Assembly (NCBI GenBank): GCA_029859455.1
Contig: JAOUDE010000073.1
Location: 1-10,249 of the forward strand
DNA length: 10,249 nucleotides
From: Ignavibacteria bacterium
GTDB taxonomy: Bacteria; Bacteroidota; Ignavibacteria; UBA10030; UBA6906
Reading direction: 5' to 3'
Below the pieces are notes generated by a model, which had not been told where the DNA came from, searched no databases, and worked only from the letters and a program-made list of their open reading frames with translations. Every line of letters begins with the position of its first letter. The first letter of the stretch is position 1. Shown one piece after another: positions 6,636 to 10,249 of the stretch. Made by a program: the position numbers and the translations under genes.

Positions 6636-9074
6636 ATGGCCGATGAACGCGTGAAAGAGAAGAAAACAACCCGGTTGGCGACGAGTACCGCTCCCTCCAC
6701 AATTCCCATCCTCCCACTCCGGGATGTCGTTGTTTTCCCCTATATGGTCTTTCCCGTTCTTGTGGGAAGGGATTCTTCACTGAAGGCGGTGAATCACGCG
6801 ATTGAAGGGGATAAGCAGATCTTTCTCGCTGCCCAGAAGAACTCGCTCGTCGAAGAACCATCCGCACAGGACCTGTTTCCCGAAGGAACCGTTGCAAAGA
6901 TCGTACAGATCCTCAAGCTTCCGAACGGTCTGATGAAAATCCTGGTTGACGGCGTCGCTCAGGCGACCATTACCAGGATCAATGATAACAACGGGTTTCT
7001 GGAAGCAGAGGTAACCACACACCAGGATGACGTCAATGTCAACCCTGAAGTCGATGCTCTCCTCCGCCATACATCAGGCCTGTTCGCCGAGTATGTCAGG
7101 CTCAACAGGAATATCCCGAACGAGATTCTGCTAGCTTTTGACAACCTCACGGAGCCCCGTCGGAAGGTATTCTATCTTGCTTCGCATATCCTCCAGAACG
7201 TCGAGGTCAAACAGAAGATCCTCCAGCAGACCACCCTCCGGGAGCAGTTACATGAGCTTATCAAAATCCTCAATTCCGAAAACGACGTCCTGAAGATCGA
7301 AAAGGAAATCGATCTGCGTGTGCACGACAACATTGCGAAATCACAGCGTAAGTATTTCATCCAGGAACAGATCAGGATTCTTCAGGATGAGTTGGGGGAC
7401 GAAGAAGCGTCTCCGGAACTCGCGAAACTGCACAAGTCGATCAAGTCGGCCAAAATGCCGGCCCCCGTGGAGGAACGCGCGCTTGAGGAATTCGGAAAAC
7501 TGAAGAAGACTCCGCCGCTTTCGCCTGAATCGGCCGTCATCCGGGGGTACATCGACTGGCTGGTGTCTGTCCCATGGTCGAAGAAGACCAGGGACAAGCT
7601 CGACATGAACAATGTCCGGACGATTCTCGACGAAGACCACTTCGGTCTGGAGAAACCGAAGGAGAGGATCCTCGAATACATCGCTGTCCTGAATCTCACG
7701 AAGAACATAAAGGGGCAGATCCTCTGTTTTGTCGGCCCGCCGGGGGTTGGAAAGACATCGCTGGCGAAATCGATCGCCCGGGCCCTCGGGAGAAAACTTG
7801 TAAGAGTGTCGCTCGGCGGCGTTCGCGACGAAGCTGAGATCCGGGGACACCGGCGAACCTACATCGGTGCGATGCCGGGAAAGATCATTCAGTCCGTCAA
7901 ACGGGCCGGCGTGATCAATCCGGTGATGCTGCTGGATGAGATCGATAAGATGAGCATGGACTTTCGCGGTGACCCCTCAGCGGCCCTCCTCGAAGTTCTC
8001 GATCCGGAACAGAACATTGCCTTCAATGATCACTACCTCGATATCGACTATGATCTGTCCCAGGTAATGTTCATTACAACAGCAAACGTTCGCTACAATA
8101 TTCCGCTTCCGCTTCAGGACAGAATGGAGATCATCGAGATTCCCGGATACCTCCATCATGACAAGAGAGAAATAGCGAAGCGATACATCGTACCGAAGCA
8201 GGTTGTCGCGCACGGGCTGTCCAGAACGATGAAAGTGAGCTTCCGCGATGATGCGATCGACAAGATTGTCCTCGAGTATACACGTGAGGCCGGGGTGCGG
8301 AATCTGGAACGCGAGATTGCTTCGGTATGCCGGAAGCTGGCCCGCTCGGTGGTGGGCGCCTCAAAGAAGAAGAACGGCCGGGTTCCCGCACAATCGATTG
8401 TAGTCAGCAGGGAAAAAGTCGAGACCTATCTCGGCGTCCCGAAGTTCAGAAGCCGCATGGCTGACGAATCCAGCCGCGTTGGCTCCGTCGTCGGCCTTGC
8501 ATGGACCAGCGTTGGAGGGGATATTCTGAGTGTGGACGTGACGGTGATGCGCGGGCAGGAGAAACTCACGCTGACGGGCCAGCTGGGGGATGTCATGAAG
8601 GAATCAGCACAGGCCGCGCTGTCATACCTCCGATCCAACGAGCGTCGGTTCAAGCTTCCTGCAGGGTTCTCTAAAGGGAAGGAAATACATGTTCATCTCC
8701 CGGAGGGGGCAATCCAGAAGGATGGTCCATCTGCGGGAATCACCATGGCGATGGCGATGTACTCGGCGATTACGGGAAGACCGGCACGGACTGACGTGGC
8801 GATGACCGGAGAGATCACCCTTCGCGGCAAGGTCCTCGCCATCGGGGGGCTTAATGAAAAACTGCTTGCGGCCCAGCGACATTCGATTCTTGAAGTGCTC
8901 GTTCCGGAGGAGAATATGAAGGATCTGGCGGAAGTTCCGCCGAAGGTGAAAGAGGGATTGACAATCCGGCCTATCGCGAGAATTGAAGATGCGATCCCGA
9001 TTCTGTTCGGCCGGTCGGCGAAACGAGGTCCAGGCGTCCGCCGGAAATCACGGACGATCAAGGGGAAGGTCTGA
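6636..9074 (+). CDS. lon: ATP-dependent Lon protease (LonA type)
   Basis: Lon degrades misfolded and regulatory proteins in the cytoplasm as an ATP-driven hexamer. This 812-residue protein has the full LonA layout. The substrate-binding N domain (about 23-212, opening PILPLRDVVVFPYMVFP) is followed by a helical linker. The AAA+ module has Walker A GPPGVGKT (367-374), Walker B VMLLDE (430-435), sensor-1 Asn484, a likely arginine finger Arg496 in LQDRMEII and sensor-2 Arg555 in GVRNLE. The protease domain (about 600-795) has the Ser-Lys dyad Ser699 (KDGPSAG) and Lys742 (GGLNEKLLAAQRH), 43 residues apart as in E. coli Lon. The length is normal. The last 20 residues are a basic tail. It has its own strong promoter and leader, and its stop overlaps the dnaX start. 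Confidence 0.98.
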   Translation: MADERVKEKKTTRLATSTAPSTIPILPLRDVVVFPYMVFPVLVGRDSSLKAVNHAIEGDKQIFLAAQKNSLVEEPSAQDLFPEGTVAKIVQILKLPNGLMKILVDGVAQATITRINDNNGFLEAEVTTHQDDVNVNPEVDALLRHTSGLFAEYVRLNRNIPNEILLAFDNLTEPRRKVFYLASHILQNVEVKQKILQQTTLREQLHELIKILNSENDVLKIEKEIDLRVHDNIAKSQRKYFIQEQIRILQDELGDEEASPELAKLHKSIKSAKMPAPVEERALEEFGKLKKTPPLSPESAVIRGYIDWLVSVPWSKKTRDKLDMNNVRTILDEDHFGLEKPKERILEYIAVLNLTKNIKGQILCFVGPPGVGKTSLAKSIARALGRKLVRVSLGGVRDEAEIRGHRRTYIGAMPGKIIQSVKRAGVINPVMLLDEIDKMSMDFRGDPSAALLEVLDPEQNIAFNDHYLDIDYDLSQVMFITTANVRYNIPLPLQDRMEIIEIPGYLHHDKREIAKRYIVPKQVVAHGLSRTMKVSFRDDAIDKIVLEYTREAGVRNLEREIASVCRKLARSVVGASKKKNGRVPAQSIVVSREKVETYLGVPKFRSRMADESSRVGSVVGLAWTSVGGDILSVDVTVMRGQEKLTLTGQLGDVMKESAQAALSYLRSNERRFKLPAGFSKGKEIHVHLPEGAIQKDGPSAGITMAMAMYSAITGRPARTDVAMTGEITLRGKVLAIGGLNEKLLAAQRHSILEVLVPEENMKDLAEVPPKVKEGLTIRPIARIEDAIPILFGRSAKRGPGVRRKSRTIKGKV
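9060..9069 (+). promoter_or_regulatory. Ribosome binding site of dnaX inside the end of lon
   Basis: AAGGGGAAGG lies within the last codons of lon. Its AAGGGG part ends 8 bases before ATG 9074. Together with the TGATG overlap, this allows both direct initiation and coupled re-initiation. Confidence 0.7.
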
Positions 9075-10249
9075 TGTCAGAATTTATCGTAACAGCCAGA
9101 AAATGGCGACCGGTGAAATTCGAGGATGTGGTCGGCCAGGATCACGTGACAGGGACATTACGGAATGCCATGAAAGGCAACCGTCTTGCTCATGCGTACC
9201 TGTTCAGCGGTCCGCGCGGCGTCGGCAAGACAACGACAGCTCGCCTTCTCTCGAAAGCGGTCAACTGTCTCAACCCGGTCGACTCGAATCCCGACAATAC
9301 CTGCGAGCTTTGCACGGAGATTACATCCGGACAGAGTTTCAATGTTCTGGAGATCGACGGTGCCTCCAACCGCGGAGTCGATGAGATCCGGTCATTGCGC
9401 GAATCGGTCCGGTACCCACCGACAAAGGGAACATACAAGGTCTATATCATCGACGAAGTGCATATGCTGACGAAGGAGGCATTCAATGCACTTCTGAAAA
9501 CACTCGAAGAACCACCACGCCACGTCCTTTTCATGTTCGCGACCACGGAGATTCACAAGGTCCCCGCAACGATTCTTTCCCGCTGTCAGCGGTTTGATTT
9601 CCGCCGGCTCTCGGTTGAAGAGATTGTCGGCAATCTCCGGATCATCGCTGAGGCGGAGGAAGTATCGTTTGACACAGAGGCCCTGATGCTTATCGCGAGG
9701 AAAGCGGATGGTTCATTGCGGGACGCACAAAGCCTCTTCGATCAGGCAATCTCGCTGTGCGGCAAAAACATCACACACAAGGATATCACCCGCGAACTGA
9801 GGATTGTGGACCAGGACACGTTCTTCCGTGTATCGGACATGATCCGGAATCATGATGCCAAAGAGGCTCTCAGGATCATCGAGGACGTGATCTCGCGGGG
9901 ATATGACCTGAAGGAGTTTCTGGAAGGAGTGACCGAACATATCAGGAACCTGCTAGTTGTTCGAATGATGGGTTCCTCCGGCGCACTAGAGGTTATTGAC
10001 AATGTCCGGAAACGCTATGAAGCTGAGGCGGAGCATTTTTCCACTCCGGATCTTCTCAGGCTTCAGCGCTTTCTTTCAGGAACCCACACAGCTATCCGGT
10101 GGAGCAGTCAGCCGCGGTTCCGACTCGAAGCCGACTTCGTGCAGATGGCTCATCTGAGCGGTGCAGAAGATGTCGGATCACTGATTCAAAGGATCGATGA
10201 CCTGAAAAAAAAAGCTCCTGAAATGCAGATCACCGGTGACCGGCCGATG
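9074..10249 (+). CDS. dnaX: DNA polymerase III subunit gamma/tau, N-terminal 392 residues (3' end outside window)
   Basis: DnaX is the motor subunit of the sliding-clamp loader in the replisome. The frame is open from ATG 9074 to the last base. Domain I has the family opening ARKWRPVKFEDVVGQDHV, Walker A GPRGVGKTT (46-54), the zinc region with Cys65, Cys77 and Cys80, the EIDGASNRGVDEIR motif (93-106), Walker B VYIIDEVHM (123-131), ALLKTLEEPP (139-148), sensor-1 FATTE (155-159) and the SRC motif with the arginine finger (169-171). Sensor 2 lies in GSLRDAQS (213-220). Domain III (about 235-370) is the clamp-loader oligomerisation domain. The first Cys of the usual CxxCxxC zinc triplet appears to be replaced (see findings). 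Translation is probably coupled to lon, and the A9 run at 10205-10213 may give a short gamma form. Confidence 0.96.
   Translation, partial: MSEFIVTARKWRPVKFEDVVGQDHVTGTLRNAMKGNRLAHAYLFSGPRGVGKTTTARLLSKAVNCLNPVDSNPDNTCELCTEITSGQSFNVLEIDGASNRGVDEIRSLRESVRYPPTKGTYKVYIIDEVHMLTKEAFNALLKTLEEPPRHVLFMFATTEIHKVPATILSRCQRFDFRRLSVEEIVGNLRIIAEAEEVSFDTEALMLIARKADGSLRDAQSLFDQAISLCGKNITHKDITRELRIVDQDTFFRVSDMIRNHDAKEALRIIEDVISRGYDLKEFLEGVTEHIRNLLVVRMMGSSGALEVIDNVRKRYEAEAEHFSTPDLLRLQRFLSGTHTAIRWSSQPRFRLEADFVQMAHLSGAEDVGSLIQRIDDLKKKAPEMQITGDRPM
10188..10221 (+). promoter_or_regulatory. Candidate dnaX frameshift/slippage site (A9 run, SD-like element, -1 stop)
   Basis: Nine A (10205-10213) encode Lys-Lys-Lys in the dnaX frame. 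An AAGGA Shine-Dalgarno-like element (10189-10193) lies 11 bases upstream. In the -1 frame the run is followed by AGC TCC TGA, with the stop at 10219-10221. Slipping would give a 382-residue protein ending just after domain III. E. coli dnaX has the same logic (a Shine-Dalgarno element about 10 bases before A AAA AAG, then an early UGA), and Thermus dnaX uses transcriptional slippage on an A9 run. Function here is inferred. Confidence 0.6.

Noticed and set aside
7341..7850. 169-codon open frame on the minus strand
   Set aside because: It lies wholly inside lon, whose conserved Lon motifs leave no doubt about the coding strand.
8983..9384. 133-codon plus-strand frame bridging lon and dnaX
   Set aside because: Its translation is Arg/Ser/Gln-rich without motifs and conflicts with clear lon and dnaX coding in other frames.

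Overview
This window reads as a chromosomal, all-plus-strand housekeeping region of a moderately GC-rich bacterium, probably from the FCB superphylum (Bacteroidota, Chlorobiota, Ignavibacteria and relatives). The clues are a DUF4159 gene overlapping a DUF4175 gene, an ECF sigma factor of the type common in Salinibacter, Chlorobi and Ignavibacteria, and an M14 peptidase with the C-terminal extension seen in Bacteroidota-like homologues. This placement is inferred from remembered family resemblance. No search was run.

Layout. Bases 1-337 are the C-terminal end of a DUF4159 protein. It overlaps by one base (TGATG) a 1134-residue DUF4175 membrane and coiled-coil protein (337-3741). An M14-type zinc carboxypeptidase-like gene (3775-4962) follows after 33 bases and is probably co-transcribed. 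After an 80-base gap come an ECF sigma factor (5042-5608) and its zinc-finger, single-pass anti-sigma factor (5633-6454), closed by a strong intrinsic terminator (about 6475-6506). The 181-base region before lon holds that terminator, a second hairpin, a near-consensus extended -10 sigma-70 promoter and a perfect 8-bp inverted repeat in the expected 5' leader. Lon protease (6636-9074) then overlaps dnaX (9074 to the window end, still open) by one base, again TGATG.

How the genes relate. The first three look like an envelope-associated operon of unknown function. In other genomes DUF4159/DUF4175 genes often sit with MoxR-type ATPase, DUF58 and Bat-like genes, which would lie upstream here. The middle pair is a self-contained signalling unit. 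The last pair couples a stress protease to the DNA polymerase III clamp-loader subunit. No intergenic gap exceeds 300 bases. I see no RNA genes, mobile elements, CRISPR arrays or phage genes.

The most interesting signal is at the end of the visible dnaX: a run of nine A with an AAGGA Shine-Dalgarno-like element 11 bases upstream and a UGA in the -1 frame two codons after the slip. This is the arrangement expected for programmed frameshifting or transcriptional slippage that makes a short gamma form as well as full-length tau. I found no convincing wholly new multi-gene system.
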